DNA of 64,000 bases from Propioniciclava sp. (GTDB lineage: Bacteria > Actinomycetota > Actinomycetes > Propionibacteriales > Propionibacteriaceae), in contig NZ_JARKOT010000139.1 of the NCBI RefSeq assembly GCF_029977985.1, forward strand, positions 1 through 64,000. The letters run 5' to 3'. Made by a program: the position numbers and the translations under genes. A model generated the notes under the pieces. That model worked only from the letters and a program-made list of their open reading frames with translations. It did not search any database and was not told where the DNA came from. Below, in pieces: positions 34,301 through 45,059 of the stretch; the stretch's first letter is position 1; the number at the start of each line of letters is the position of its first letter.

Positions 34301-34352
34301 GATTCGGACCTCCCGACTCCGTGCAGGTGCACCGGGTCGGGAGGTCCGAATC
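34301..34352. repeat. Perfect 17-bp inverted repeat upstream of the PFOR gene
   Basis: GATTCGGACCTCCCGAC (34301-34317) / GTCGGGAGGTCCGAATC (34336-34352). Confidence 0.9.
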
Positions 34353-34358
34353 CGGCGG

Positions 34359-34553
34359 TCAAGAGCGGGCCAGCACGTACACCGCCCGGTTCTCTAGGTG
34401 CAGGACGCCGCCGCTGCCCGCTGCCTGCTCCCGGGCTCGTGCGCGGAAGGAGCGTTCGACGGCGGCGCGCACCGACGGCGTCTGGACGAGGTAGCACTGC
34501 CCCACCGTCGCGACGCCGCCCGCGATACCGGCCCAGCGGTTCACGCGCCCCAT
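34359..34553 (-). CDS. Small hypothetical protein (64 aa)
   Basis: Compact ORF in the intergenic gap, same strand and spacing as neighbours. Confidence 0.45.
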   Translation of the reverse strand: MGRVNRWAGIAGGVATVGQCYLVQTPSVRAAVERSFRARAREQAAGSGGVLHLENRAVYVLARS

Positions 34554-34562
34554 GATCGCGGC

Positions 34563-35051
34563 TCAGGCAGGCAGGATCGACACCTGCCAGCCTGCGGGCC
34601 GGCCGTCGGCGTACGGCATGACGCCGTGGAACTGCGCGACGGTCTCGTCGAAGACGAGACCGAGCCAGTGATGATCGCCCTCCCAGAGCGGCAGACCGGC
34701 CAGCTCGGCCTGCGGGATCCAGTGCAGGGTGCCCTCGTCGTTGGCGGCGGGCGGCTCGCCGGTGAAGGCGTCCACGACGAAGACGAACGCCAACACGCTC
34801 TCGCCGTCGGCGCCGAAGCCCGGCCAACTCACCGTGCCCCGCAGCCGCCACGCGCTGATCTCGATCCCCGCCTCCTCCCGGAGCTCGCGACGCAGCCCGG
34901 CTACGACGTCCTCGTCGGGCTCGAGCTTGCCGCCGAGGCCGTTGTATTTGCCGAGCGCGGGGTCGGCGTCCTTGAACGAGCGGTGCACCATGAGCACGTC
35001 GCCGCCGCGTCTCACGTACGCCAGCGTCCCGACCACGGGGGTGTAGGCCAT
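34563..35051 (-). CDS. NUDIX hydrolase (8-oxo-dGTP diphosphatase-like)
   Basis: GLGGKLEPDEDVVAGLRRELREEAGI Nudix box. Confidence 0.93.
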   Translation of the reverse strand: MAYTPVVGTLAYVRRGGDVLMVHRSFKDADPALGKYNGLGGKLEPDEDVVAGLRRELREEAGIEISAWRLRGTVSWPGFGADGESVLAFVFVVDAFTGEPPAANDEGTLHWIPQAELAGLPLWEGDHHWLGLVFDETVAQFHGVMPYADGRPAGWQVSILPA

Positions 35052-35062
35052 CGGGTCCTCCC

Positions 35063-36004
35063 TCACTCGTCCCGCAACGCCGTGGACGGCGGCTCGGGGA
35101 CCGGGACGAGACCCTCGCCCGCCCGCTCGGCGCGCGTGGGCACCTGCGCCAGCAGGATGCCCGCCATCATCAGCCCGGCGCCCACGAGACCGGTGAGGGT
35201 GAACCGCTCGCCGAGGAACAGCGCGCCGCCCACGGCGCCCCACAACGACTCCAGCGCCATGATCATCGCCGCGATGGACGCCTTCGCGTGCCGCTGCCCG
35301 ACCACCTGCAGGGTGAACGCGACGCCGGTGGACAAGATGCCTGCGAACGCGACCGCCCCGAACGCGGGCCACAAACCGGCGAAAGCGTCCGGCTCCGCAA
35401 GCGACGCGAAGACGTGCGACAAGACCGCCATCACGACGAACTGCACCACCGACAGCCGGATCGGGTCCACCTGCTTCGCGAACCGGCCCACGCCGAGGAT
35501 CTGGAACGTCCAGAACAGCGTGCCGACGAGCACCAGCAGGTCGCCGACCCCGATGCCGCCCCCCGTCCACGTCAGCAGGAACAGCCCCGGCACGGCCAAC
35601 GCGATGCCGAGCCAGGTGAACAGGGTCGTCCGGTGTCCGAACAGCACACCGGCCAGGGGCACGAGCACCATGTACAGCCCGGTGACGAACGACGCGTTGC
35701 CCGCGGTCGTCTGCTCGATGCCCAACTGCTGGAGCGTCTGCCCGCCGGTCAGCATGACCCCGATGAACGCGCCCGGCCTCACCACGGCGCGCCACGCCTG
35801 CAGGCGTTCGTGCGGGCTGCGGGCGGCGCGGGCGTCCAGGAACCAGATGAGCGGCAGCAACGCCAGCACACCGAGATAGCCGCGCGCCGCGTTGAACGCG
35901 AACGCGCCGAGGTGCTCGGCGCCGAACCGCTGGGCCACGAACGTGAACCCCCAGATCAGCGAGCAGCCGAGCAGGAGGAGGTAGGAGCGGGTCTCGACGC
36001 GCAC
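35063..36004 (-). CDS. EamA/DMT family transporter
   Basis: Ten hydrophobic helices, LLLGCSLIWGFTFVAQRFG start typical of EamA. Confidence 0.88.
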   Translation of the reverse strand: MRVETRSYLLLLGCSLIWGFTFVAQRFGAEHLGAFAFNAARGYLGVLALLPLIWFLDARAARSPHERLQAWRAVVRPGAFIGVMLTGGQTLQQLGIEQTTAGNASFVTGLYMVLVPLAGVLFGHRTTLFTWLGIALAVPGLFLLTWTGGGIGVGDLLVLVGTLFWTFQILGVGRFAKQVDPIRLSVVQFVVMAVLSHVFASLAEPDAFAGLWPAFGAVAFAGILSTGVAFTLQVVGQRHAKASIAAMIMALESLWGAVGGALFLGERFTLTGLVGAGLMMAGILLAQVPTRAERAGEGLVPVPEPPSTALRDE

Positions 36005-36016
36005 GGCTCGCCCGGA

Positions 36017-37060
36017 TCAGACGAGCACGGTCGAGACGGGCAGGCCCGGGTCGGCGCCGATGTCCAGCGAGCTGGGCCGGTGACCCCGGCGGACCACCTC
36101 GGCGCCGAGCGCAGCCATCATCGCGCCGTTGTCGGTGCACAACCCCGGCCGGGGGCGGCGCACGACCACGCCGACGGCGTCCGCCCGCTCGGACAGGAGC
36201 CCGCGCAGCCGTGAGTTGGCCGCGACGCCCCCGCCGAGCAGGAGCGTGTCCAGCCCGAAGTGGTCGCAGAGATCCATGGCCTTCGCGGTGAGCACGTCGG
36301 CCACGGCCTCTTGGAAGGACGCCGCGACGTCGGCCACCGGCACCTCCAGCCCGTCGCGGCGCCGGAGCTCGACCCACCGCGAGACGGCCGTCTTGAGTCC
36401 CGAGAACGAGAAGTCGAAGCGGTGCTGGGCGAGGTCGCGGGCGCTGGTCAGCCCGCGCGGGAACGCGATGGCCCGCGGGTCGCCGCCGGACGCCGCCGCG
36501 TCGATCACCGGCCCGCCGGGATAGCCCATGCCGAGCAGGCGGGCGACCTTGTCGTACGCCTCGCCGGCGGCGTCGTCGATGGTCGCGCCGACCTCGGTGA
36601 TCGAACTCGTGATGTCGTCGACGACGAGCAGGCTCGTGTGCCCGCCCGAGACGAGCAGCGCGCAGAACCGCTCGGGCAGCGGGCCATGGTCGAGCAGATC
36701 GACGGCTACATGGCCGACGAGATGGTTGAGGCCGTAGAGCGGCTTGTCGAGCGCCACGGCCAGGGCTTTGGCGGCCGACAGGCCCACGACGAGGGCCCCC
36801 ATCAGCCCCGGACCGGCGGTGACGCACACGCCGTCGATCTCGGTGAGGTCCACATCGGCGGCCGCACAGGCGCGCTGCAGCGTCGGCACCATGGCCTGCA
36901 GGTGCGCCCGGGAGGCCACCTCGGGCACCACCCCGCCGAAACGGACGTGCTGCTCGACCGAGCTGGCGACCTCGTTCGCGAGCAGCTCGTGGCCCCGTAC
37001 GAGCGCGACACCCGTCTCGTCGCAGCTCGACTCGATCCCGATGACGAGCGGTTCGCTCAT
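36017..37060 (-). CDS. tsaD: tRNA threonylcarbamoyladenosine biosynthesis protein TsaD
   Basis: [15 protein letters not shown] ... [15 protein letters not shown] ... [11 protein letters not shown]. Confidence 0.97.
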   Translation of the reverse strand: MSEPLVIGIESSCDETGVALVRGHELLANEVASSVEQHVRFGGVVPEVASRAHLQAMVPTLQRACAAADVDLTEIDGVCVTAGPGLMGALVVGLSAAKALAVALDKPLYGLNHLVGHVAVDLLDHGPLPERFCALLVSGGHTSLLVVDDITSSITEVGATIDDAAGEAYDKVARLLGMGYPGGPVIDAAASGGDPRAIAFPRGLTSARDLAQHRFDFSFSGLKTAVSRWVELRRRDGLEVPVADVAASFQEAVADVLTAKAMDLCDHFGLDTLLLGGGVAANSRLRGLLSERADAVGVVVRRPRPGLCTDNGAMMAALGAEVVRRGHRPSSLDIGADPGLPVSTVLV

Positions 37061-37500
37061 GGGTTCACCTCCATCACGAGGGCGTCCTCACCGGCGCCGT
37101 AGTAGTGGGCGCGGCGTCCGATGACCCGGAAGCCGCGATCCTCGTACAGCGCCCGCGCGGGCGCGTTGGCCTCGGCAACCTCGAGCAGGACGCGCTCGGC
37201 GCCGGTCTCCCCGGCCCAGGCGAGGCCAGCGTCCACGAGGCGGCGGCCCAGCCCGGAGCGCTGGTGGTCGGGTCGGACGATGACCCTGTCGAGGTCGACG
37301 ACCTCGGCGACGCCGCTCAGCGCGATGACGCCCACGACCTCGCCGGCCGCGCGCGCGACGAGCACGTCGGTGCGCGGCGAGTCCAGCTGCTCTGCCCACG
37401 CCTCACGGCTCCAGCCGCCGTCGAACGCCTCCGCCTCGAGGGCGGCGATGGCGCCCAGATCGACGTCGGAGACCGGCAGGACGGTGATCTCATCAACCAC
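37057..37500 (-). CDS. rimI: Ribosomal protein alanine N-acetyltransferase RimI
   Basis: GNAT motif [22 protein letters not shown]; located between tsaB and tsaD. Confidence 0.9.
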   Translation of the reverse strand: MVDEITVLPVSDVDLGAIAALEAEAFDGGWSREAWAEQLDSPRTDVLVARAAGEVVGVIALSGVAEVVDLDRVIVRPDHQRSGLGRRLVDAGLAWAGETGAERVLLEVAEANAPARALYEDRGFRVIGRRAHYYGAGEDALVMEVNP

Positions 37501-38146
37501 GCGGCCCCCCGAACGACAGGCGCGCCTGGGGCAGTGCCGACTTGGGCGCGCGGGGCACGTCGGCATCCGGACGCCGCAGGTACAGCGGCTCGTGGCCGGC
37601 GTCGGGCAGGTCGAAGCCGTGGGCGGCGAGGATTCCGGCGTCCAGGCCGGTCGGGCCGCTCGGCTCGCCGACCAGGTGCGCGCCGGGGCCGGCGAGCGGC
37701 AGCGGTGGCACGTGGCCGGGCGCAGTGACGTGCGGCCCGTCCACACGGGCTCCGCCCGCGTAGCGCGCCCAGTAGACCTCGCGCCGGCGGGCGTCCGACA
37801 CGACGACGAACTCGCGGGGGGACCGGCCCGAGCCGGCCCATTGGGCTGCCACCACGTCGAGCGAGCAGACGCCGCGCACGGGCACGCCGAGCACCTCGCC
37901 GAGGGTGAGGGCAGTGACGACGCCGACGCGCAGGCCGGTGAACGGGCCGGGGCCGACGCCGACCGCGATGCCCGTCAGGGCGGCGGTCGTCAGACCCCCG
38001 TCGTCGAGAAGTCGTCGGACGAGCGGCATGAGTTCCTCGGCGTGGGCGCGGGTGTCGTCGACGGCGACGTGGGTCGGCTCCCTGCCGGTGACGGCGAGGC
38101 CTGCCGCCACGACGGTGGAGGTGTCGAGTCCGAGGACGGCGTTCAT
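37493..38146 (-). CDS. tsaB: TsaB
   Basis: VLGLDTSTVVAAGLAV ... IAVGVGPGPFTGLRVGV. Confidence 0.95.
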   Translation of the reverse strand: MNAVLGLDTSTVVAAGLAVTGREPTHVAVDDTRAHAEELMPLVRRLLDDGGLTTAALTGIAVGVGPGPFTGLRVGVVTALTLGEVLGVPVRGVCSLDVVAAQWAGSGRSPREFVVVSDARRREVYWARYAGGARVDGPHVTAPGHVPPLPLAGPGAHLVGEPSGPTGLDAGILAAHGFDLPDAGHEPLYLRRPDADVPRAPKSALPQARLSFGGPRG

Positions 38147-39120
38147 GCGGGCTCCTTGACGGCAGCGACGAGGGCGGCGCGGTCGAAACGCGCGCCGATG
38201 GGCGTGACGAACACCCAGCGGGTCTCGTCGGCCGGGTCGAGGCCGCGGCGGATGTCGATCTCGAGCCGTTCGGACGCCAGCGGCTCGGCCACGCCGGCCC
38301 CCCACTCGACGAGCGTGACGGAGTCGGCCAGGGAGGCGTCCAGGTCGAGGTCCTCGAGTTCGGCGAACGAGCCGAGCCGGTAGGCGTCGACGTGCACCAG
38401 ATCCGGGCCGCCGACCGCCGAACGGTGGATGCGGGCGAGGACGAACGTCGGCGAGATCACGGGGCCCTCGACGCCGAGCCCGGCACCGAGGCCCTGGGTG
38501 AGCGTCGTCTTGCCGGCACCGAGATCGCCGGTGGCGATGATCAGGTCGCCGGGGCGCAGGACGCCGGCCAGTCGCCGCCCGAGGGCGCGCATGGCGTCGG
38601 CGTCCGGAATGGACGCCGCGACGGCGAGCGGGCGGCGCATGACGTGGCAGTCGCCCTCGGTGCCGTCGACGGCGAAGCCGTGCCGCTCCCACCAGCGGCG
38701 GATCTGCGGGTACTCCTGCCGGGCGAGCAGATGCACCTCGGTCTCGCCGCGGGCGGAGAGGAGGTCGAGGATGACGGAGACCAGGAACGACGCCACGCCC
38801 TGCTCGCGGTGCTCGGGCAGGACGCCCACGCGGCCGATGCGCAGCGTGTCGTCGTCGCGGCGGGTGACGAGGGTGACGCCGACGGGCTCGTCGTCGATGA
38901 GGGCCAGGTAGCCGCCCCCGCGGGCGGCGGCGTCGGCGACGTCGGTGACGTCATCCCGCAGCGCCTGGGGCTGCGCGCCGATGACGGGACGCGCCTTGAA
39001 CGCCTTCTGGATGATGCCGTAGGCCACCCCGGCGTCGTCCGGTCCCAGCGCCCGCACCGCCAGCCGGCGCCCGTCGGCCAACGTGGCCGCGGCGAGATCA
39101 GGGGCAGCGTCGAGGGTCAC
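38143..39120 (-). CDS. tsaE: GNAT acetyltransferase fused to TsaE ATPase
   Basis: N-terminal GNAT (VGVLPEHREQGVASFLV); C-terminal TsaE Walker A (GDLGAGKTTLTQGLGAGLG) and SPTFVLARIH, VEWGAG. Confidence 0.92.
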   Translation of the reverse strand: MTLDAAPDLAAATLADGRRLAVRALGPDDAGVAYGIIQKAFKARPVIGAQPQALRDDVTDVADAAARGGGYLALIDDEPVGVTLVTRRDDDTLRIGRVGVLPEHREQGVASFLVSVILDLLSARGETEVHLLARQEYPQIRRWWERHGFAVDGTEGDCHVMRRPLAVAASIPDADAMRALGRRLAGVLRPGDLIIATGDLGAGKTTLTQGLGAGLGVEGPVISPTFVLARIHRSAVGGPDLVHVDAYRLGSFAELEDLDLDASLADSVTLVEWGAGVAEPLASERLEIDIRRGLDPADETRWVFVTPIGARFDRAALVAAVKEPA

Positions 39121-39209
39121 GGGAGTCCTTCACGGGCGGCGGGAGCACAACTCGTCCATGCTACCGCGCCTGCGGGAAGCCCCGGACGTCGGCCTGGCCG
39201 GCCCCGGCC

Positions 39210-39557
39210 TCAGCCCTCGCAGACCACCATCGCGACGGCGACCCCGGCGTCGTGGCTGATGGACACGTGCAGCCGGTTGACGCCGAGTTCGTCGACCCGA
39301 TCGCCCACCGTGCCGGTGACGATCAGCGAGGGGCGTCCGGTCTCGTCCGAGAGCACCTCGCAGTCGGACCAGCGCAGCCCGAGCGGTGCTCCGAGGGCCT
39401 TGGCGAGCGCCTCCTTGGCAGCGAAGCGCCCGGCGAGGGTCTGCGGGCTGCCCTGCTGCTCGGCGAGGGTGAACACGCGGTCCACGAAGCCGGGCCGCGC
39501 GCAGGCGTCCGAGATGCGATCGACGGCGCACACGTCGACACCGACCCCGAGGATCAT
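39210..39557 (-). CDS. acpS: Holo-[acyl-carrier-protein] synthase
   Basis: ILGVGVDVCAVDRI ... RFAAKEALAKALG ... LHVSISHDAGVAVAMVV. Confidence 0.95.
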   Translation of the reverse strand: MILGVGVDVCAVDRISDACARPGFVDRVFTLAEQQGSPQTLAGRFAAKEALAKALGAPLGLRWSDCEVLSDETGRPSLIVTGTVGDRVDELGVNRLHVSISHDAGVAVAMVVCEG

Positions 39558-39561
39558 CGCG

Positions 39562-41406
39562 TCACTCGACCGTGACGGACTTGGCGAGGTTCCTCGGCTG
39601 GTCGACGTCGTGGCCGGCCAACGTGGCGATCTCGCAGGCGAAGACCTGCAGCGGGATCGTGGCCAGCAGCGGCTGCAACAGCGTCGATGCCCGCGGCAGC
39701 CGAAGGATGACATCGGCGTACGGTTCCACCTCCACGTCGCCGTCCTCGGCGAGCACGATCGTGCGCGCCCCACGGGCCCGCACCTCCTGAATGTTGGAGA
39801 TGACCTTGTCGTGCAGTTGATCGCGGCCCTGCGGCGGCACGATGACGAACACCGGGGTGCCGTCCTCGACCAGCGCGATCGGGCCGTGCTTCAGCTCGCC
39901 GGCCGGGAAACCCTCGGCGTGGAGGTAGGCGATCTCCTTGAGCTTGAGAGCCCCCTCGAGGGCCACCGGGTAGCCGACGTGGCGGCCCAGGAACAGCACC
40001 GACCGGGCGCCCCTCAACTCGGCCGCCAGAGCCAGCACCCGGTCCTGACGGTCGAGCACCTCCTGGATCTTCGCCGGCATGGACTCCAGTTCGGCCATGA
40101 CGGTGGCGATCTCGTCGCCGAACTTCGTGCCGCGCACCTGGGCGAGGTACAGGCCGAGCAGGTAGCAGGCGGCCACCTGCGTCAGGAACCCCTTGGTCGA
40201 CGCCACGCCGATCTCGGGGCCGGCGTGCGTGTAGAGGACCGCGTCCGACTCGCGCGGGATCGTCGACCCGTTCGTGTTGCAGATGGCGACCACCTTGGCG
40301 CCCTGCTGGCGCGCGTGCCGCACAGCCATGAGCGTGTCCGCGGTCTCGCCCGATTGCGAGATGGTCACGACGAGCGTGCGGGGGGTGATGATCGGGTCGC
40401 GGTAGCGGAACTCGGAGGCGATCTCGACCTCGCAGGGGATGCGCGTCCAGTGCTCGATGGCGTACTTGGCGACCAATCCCGCGTAGAAGGCCGTGCCGCA
40501 GGCGACGATGACGATCTTGTCGGTCGTCTTGAGCTCGACCTCGCTGATGCGCACCTCGTCGAGGGTCAGCTGGTGGTTCGGGTCGAAGCGGCCGAGCAGC
40601 GTGTCGGCGACGGCCTTCGGCTGCTCGAAGATCTCCTTGCGCATGAACCAGTCGTAGCCGCCCTTCTCCGCGGCGGACAGGTCCCAGTCGACGTGGTAGG
40701 GCTTGCTGGGCGCAGGAGCGCCGTCGAAGTCGGTGACCGCATAACCGTCCGGGTTCACGTCGACGACCTCGTCCTGACCCATCTCGACGGCCTCGCGGGT
40801 GTACTCGATGAACGCCGACACGTCGGATGCCACGAACATCTCGCCCTCGCCGACGCCGACGACGAGAGGGCTGTTGCGGCGCGCCGCCACGATGCGGTCG
40901 GGCTGTTCGGCATCCAGCGCGACGAGCGTGAACGCCCCCTCGAGGCGTTTGCAGACGGTGCGCATCGCGTCGGCCAGATCGGCGCCGCCGTCCACCTCCC
41001 GGCCGACGAGTTGGGCGGCCACCTCGGTGTCGGTCTCGGAGTCGAAGCCGACGCCCTCGTCCTCCAACTCGGCGCGCAGCGCCGCGAAGTTCTCGATGAT
41101 CCCGTTGTGGACGAGGGCGACGCGCCCGGACGCCGACAGGTGCGGGTGCGCGTTGCCGTCGGTCGGCCCGCCGTGGGTCGCCCAGCGGGTGTGCCCGATG
41201 CCGAAGGACGCCGACGCCAGCGGCTGGGCGGTCAGCTCGGTCTCGAGGTTGGCGAGCTTGCCCGCCTTCTTCCGTGCCTGGAGCCCCTGCTCGCCCACGA
41301 CGGCGATACCGGCGGAGTCGTAGCCCCGGTATTCCATGCGTCGCAAGCCGTCAATCACGACCTTCTGGGCCTCGCGGGGGCCGACATAGCCGATAATGCC
41401 GCACAT
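39562..41406 (-). CDS. glmS: Glutamine-fructose-6-phosphate aminotransferase
   Basis: MCGIIGYVGPREAQ start; SIS domains; C-term NLAKSVTVE. Confidence 0.97.
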   Translation of the reverse strand: MCGIIGYVGPREAQKVVIDGLRRMEYRGYDSAGIAVVGEQGLQARKKAGKLANLETELTAQPLASASFGIGHTRWATHGGPTDGNAHPHLSASGRVALVHNGIIENFAALRAELEDEGVGFDSETDTEVAAQLVGREVDGGADLADAMRTVCKRLEGAFTLVALDAEQPDRIVAARRNSPLVVGVGEGEMFVASDVSAFIEYTREAVEMGQDEVVDVNPDGYAVTDFDGAPAPSKPYHVDWDLSAAEKGGYDWFMRKEIFEQPKAVADTLLGRFDPNHQLTLDEVRISEVELKTTDKIVIVACGTAFYAGLVAKYAIEHWTRIPCEVEIASEFRYRDPIITPRTLVVTISQSGETADTLMAVRHARQQGAKVVAICNTNGSTIPRESDAVLYTHAGPEIGVASTKGFLTQVAACYLLGLYLAQVRGTKFGDEIATVMAELESMPAKIQEVLDRQDRVLALAAELRGARSVLFLGRHVGYPVALEGALKLKEIAYLHAEGFPAGELKHGPIALVEDGTPVFVIVPPQGRDQLHDKVISNIQEVRARGARTIVLAEDGDVEVEPYADVILRLPRASTLLQPLLATIPLQVFACEIATLAGHDVDQPRNLAKSVTVE

Positions 41407-42403
41407 GGGCCGAAGCCTACCGTCGGAGACGACCGCCACGGACTCGCCCCGCGGGGCGGCTCGGATCGACGAGTTCGGCCCCTACCTGCGGGCCGATCGT
41501 CCTGTCTGGGCCAAGCTGGCGAGCGCCATGCCCGTCGAACTCACCGAGGAGACCGTCGACCGCGTCCGTTCCCGGCTGGACACCATCGAACTCGAGCAGG
41601 TACGCGAGGTCTACCTGCCGCTCACCGAACTCATCAACCACTACGTCGAGAACACCCGCCAGCTCTACTCCGACACCCACGACTTCCTCGGCGTCCACAC
41701 CGACCGGACGCCCTTCGTGATCGGCGTCGCCGGCTCCGTCGCCGTGGGCAAGTCGACGACGAGCCGCCTCTTGCGCGAGTTGTTGGCCCAGCTGCCGGGA
41801 CGCCCCCACGTCGAGATGGTCACGACCGACGGCTTCCTCCACAGCAACGCCGAGCTGATGCGCCGCGGAATGATGAATCGCAAGGGTTTCCCCGAGAGCT
41901 ACGACCGCTACGCCCTGCTGCGCTTTGTCATGGACGTGAAGTCGGGCGCCGAGGAGGTCTCGGCCCCCGTCTACAGTCACCTCACCTACGACATCGTGCC
42001 CGGCGAGCGCGCAGTCGTGCACGCCCCGGACATCCTCATCGTCGAGGGTCTCAACGTGCTCCAACCGGCGCGGCGGCGTCCGGACGGCAGCATGGCACTC
42101 GCCGTGAGCGACTTCTTCGACTTCTCCGTCTACGTGGACGCCGACCCGGTCGACCTGCGCGCTTGGTACCTGCAGCGGTTCATGCGGCTGCGCGAGACCG
42201 CCTTCCGCGACCCGCGATCGTACTTCGCCCGGTATGCGGCCATGGCGGAGCCGGACGCCGTGGCCTACGCCGAGAACATCTGGGACACCATCAACGGTCC
42301 CAACCACGTGCAGAACATCTTGCCCACGCGCGGCCGGGCGACCGTCATCCTGCGGAAAGACGCGAACCACGACATCGACTGGATCCGCATCCGGAAGGTG
42401 TGA
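41405..42403 (+). CDS. coaA: Pantothenate kinase type I
   Basis: VIGVAGSVAVGKSTTSRLLRELL ... VTTDGFLHSNAELMRRGMMNRKGFPESYD. Confidence 0.96.
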   Translation: MGRSLPSETTATDSPRGAARIDEFGPYLRADRPVWAKLASAMPVELTEETVDRVRSRLDTIELEQVREVYLPLTELINHYVENTRQLYSDTHDFLGVHTDRTPFVIGVAGSVAVGKSTTSRLLRELLAQLPGRPHVEMVTTDGFLHSNAELMRRGMMNRKGFPESYDRYALLRFVMDVKSGAEEVSAPVYSHLTYDIVPGERAVVHAPDILIVEGLNVLQPARRRPDGSMALAVSDFFDFSVYVDADPVDLRAWYLQRFMRLRETAFRDPRSYFARYAAMAEPDAVAYAENIWDTINGPNHVQNILPTRGRATVILRKDANHDIDWIRIRKV

Positions 42404-42406
42404 CGC

Positions 42407-43177
42407 TCAGGCGCGGCGGCTCTCGACCATGTTGACGAGCACCAGTGGCAGACCGGCCAGCACGACCGCTACGAACTGGGCCCACCACGGGTCGAACACG
42501 TCGGTGGTCCCCTTCGCGATGATGCAGGCCCAGATCACCAGCGACCCCCAGGTGAGGGCCATCCAGTGCCGCATCCGCCACGTGTGCGAGGCGCGGGCCA
42601 GACCGTGCGTCATGAGGCTGGTCACGCCCAGCGCGACCGTCGTGAGCACGGCGATGATGGACGCGGTGATGAGCGGCCCACTCACCGCGTAGGCGGCCAC
42701 CATGAGCGCCGCGCCGACGAGGAACGTTCCCCTGCGGCTCTCGTCGTCGTCGCCGACGACGGGGCTGGTGCGCAGGTTCGGGTCGGCCTTGAATCCCACC
42801 ACGAGGAACGGCAGCGCGGCCGCGCCGGCGGCGATGAGGGATGCCCACCAAGGCAGCTCGAGGCCGGGCACGACGGCGGTGATCAGCATGAGCGCGCCGT
42901 AGGGCACGAGCGACCAGAGGCCGAAGGCGGCCCGCCACGGCCGGAACAGCGCCCGGCCGAGGTTGGCCAGGTGCCCGACGCCGGCCGCGGCCGCCCACAC
43001 GAAGAACGGCATGAGCGCCGGCAACTGGGACTCGAAGCGGAACTCGTGCAGCGTCGCGATGAGGCTCGACGTGAGCACGAACGCGAACACGAGGATCGCG
43101 GCGAGCACCCCCACGACGGTGGGCAGCAACGTGCGCTCGCGGGGCATCCGCACCTCCGGGGTCTCGGCGGGGGTCAC
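42407..43177 (-). CDS. Multi-TM membrane protein, unknown function
   Basis: Repeated hydrophobic segments; no recognised motif. Confidence 0.65.
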   Translation of the reverse strand: MTPAETPEVRMPRERTLLPTVVGVLAAILVFAFVLTSSLIATLHEFRFESQLPALMPFFVWAAAAGVGHLANLGRALFRPWRAAFGLWSLVPYGALMLITAVVPGLELPWWASLIAAGAAALPFLVVGFKADPNLRTSPVVGDDDESRRGTFLVGAALMVAAYAVSGPLITASIIAVLTTVALGVTSLMTHGLARASHTWRMRHWMALTWGSLVIWACIIAKGTTDVFDPWWAQFVAVVLAGLPLVLVNMVESRRA

Positions 43178-44526
43178 AGGCTCAGCCGGTCGCGCACCAC
43201 GTGCGCGAGGAGTTCGGCCACCTCGGTGGCCTTCTCCGCGGTGGCCGCCTCGACCATAACCCGGACGAGCGGCTCGGTCCCGGAAGGACGCAGCAGGACG
43301 CGGCCCGTGTCGCCCAGCTGGCGGCTGGCCTCGGTGACCGCGGCCGTCACTCCGGGATCGATGCCGGCGCGCGCCTTGTTCACCCCCGGCACGTTGATCA
43401 TCACCTGCGGCAGGCGGGTCATCACGGACGCCAACGCGGCCAGCGGCTCACCACTGGCGGCGACCCGAGACGCCACGTGCAGCGCCGTCAGGACGCCGTC
43501 GCCGGTGGTCGCGTACTGGCTCATGATCACGTGCCCCGACTGCTCGCCGCCGAGGGTGAAGCCGTTGGCGTTCATCGACTCCAGCACGTACCGGTCCCCC
43601 ACCTTCGTGGTGTCGACGCGGACGCCGTGGGCGCGCATCGCCTGCAGGAAGCCGAGGTTGCTCATGACGGTGGCCACGACCGTGTCGGAGTGCAAGGCGC
43701 CGGCGTCCTTCAACGCGAGGGCGAGAATGGCGAGGATCTGATCGCCATCGACCACCGTGCCGCCGGCGTCGACGGCGAGGCATCGGTCGGCGTCCCCGTC
43801 GAACGCGAAGCCGAGGTCGGCGCCGTACTGGAGCACGGCGGCCTGCAGGCCCTGCATGTGGGTCGAGCCGCAGTTCTCGTTGATGTTGAGGCCGCTCGGC
43901 GACGCGTGGATCGCGATCACCTCGGCGCCCTGCGCCTCGAACGCCGCCGGACCGGTCATGTGCGCCGCCCCGTTGGCGCAGTCGAGCACGACCTTCAGCC
44001 CGTGCAGGCTGCCGGCGTCGCCCAGCGACGCCACCAGGTGGGCGACGTACGCCTCGACCGCCTCGGGGCGGTCGCTGACGCGGCCGACGGCCGATCCCGT
44101 GGGACGGGTCCAGTCGGCGTCCATGCGCGCCTCGATCATGTCCTCGAGGTCGTCGTCGAGCTTGACCCCGCCCCGGCTCACGAACTTGATGCCGTTGTCG
44201 GGCATCGGGTTGTGGCTCGCGCTGAGCATGACGCCGAGGTCGGCGTCCAAGTGGCTGACGAGGTAGGCGAGGCCGGGCGTCGGGACGACGCCGAGCCGCA
44301 CCACGTCGACGCCGGCCGACGCGAGGCCCGCAACGACCGCCGCCTCGAGGAACTCGCCGGAGGCACGCGAGTCACGCGCAACGAGGGCCACCGGACGGTG
44401 ACCCTCGAAGAGCCCGGCCTCGCCGAGCACGTGCGCGGCCGCCACCGAGAGCTCGAGTGCGAGCTCTGCGGTGAGGTCGACATTCGCCTTGCCCCGGACC
44501 CCATCGGTTCCGAAGAGACGCGCCAT
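43174..44526 (-). CDS. glmM: Phosphoglucosamine mutase
   Basis: [15 protein letters not shown] ... [16 protein letters not shown] ... [12 protein letters not shown]. Confidence 0.97.
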   Translation of the reverse strand: MARLFGTDGVRGKANVDLTAELALELSVAAAHVLGEAGLFEGHRPVALVARDSRASGEFLEAAVVAGLASAGVDVVRLGVVPTPGLAYLVSHLDADLGVMLSASHNPMPDNGIKFVSRGGVKLDDDLEDMIEARMDADWTRPTGSAVGRVSDRPEAVEAYVAHLVASLGDAGSLHGLKVVLDCANGAAHMTGPAAFEAQGAEVIAIHASPSGLNINENCGSTHMQGLQAAVLQYGADLGFAFDGDADRCLAVDAGGTVVDGDQILAILALALKDAGALHSDTVVATVMSNLGFLQAMRAHGVRVDTTKVGDRYVLESMNANGFTLGGEQSGHVIMSQYATTGDGVLTALHVASRVAASGEPLAALASVMTRLPQVMINVPGVNKARAGIDPGVTAAVTEASRQLGDTGRVLLRPSGTEPLVRVMVEAATAEKATEVAELLAHVVRDRLSL

Positions 44527-44529
44527 GGC

Positions 44530-45048
44530 TCAGCGCTTGCTGTACTGCGGAGCCTTGCGGGCCTTCTTGAGACCGGCCTTCTTGCGCTCCTTGGCGCGGG
44601 CGTCACGCGTGAGCAGCCCCGCCTTCTTGAGCGCAGGGCGGCTGGCCTCGGCGTCGATGGCGTTGAGCGCGCGGGCGATGCCCAGGCGCAGCGCGCCGGC
44701 CTGGCCGGTGATGCCACCGCCGACGATCTTCACGATGACGTCGTAGGAGCCTTCGACCCCGGCCGTCACGAACGGCTCGTTGATCGTCTGCTGGTGCAGC
44801 TTGTTCGGGAAGTAGTCCTCCAGCGTGCGGTCGTTGATGGTGAACTGGCCGGAGCCGGGCACCAGGCGGACACGCGCCACGGCCTCCTTGCGGCGGCCGG
44901 TGGCGGCACCGGGCGCCACGACGGCGGGCCGCTCGCCGGGAGCGGCGGACGTCGGCGTGGCCTCGGAACGGTAGGCGATCTCGCGGTCACCCTCGGTGAA
45001 CGGAGCGGCCTCGACCTCGACGGTCTCTTCGGTAACGGTGTCAGACAC
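44530..45048 (-). CDS. rpsI: 30S ribosomal protein S9
   Basis: [19 protein letters not shown] ... [21 protein letters not shown]-terminal extension. Confidence 0.97.
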   Translation of the reverse strand: MSDTVTEETVEVEAAPFTEGDREIAYRSEATPTSAAPGERPAVVAPGAATGRRKEAVARVRLVPGSGQFTINDRTLEDYFPNKLHQQTINEPFVTAGVEGSYDVIVKIVGGGITGQAGALRLGIARALNAIDAEASRPALKKAGLLTRDARAKERKKAGLKKARKAPQYSKR

Positions 45049-45059
45049 GGTGCTTCCTG

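Noticed and set aside
38392-42435. 1347-aa plus-strand ORF
   Set aside because: Runs antisense to tsaE, acpS and glmS and then out of frame through coaA; no recognisable domains. Typical high-GC spurious ORF.
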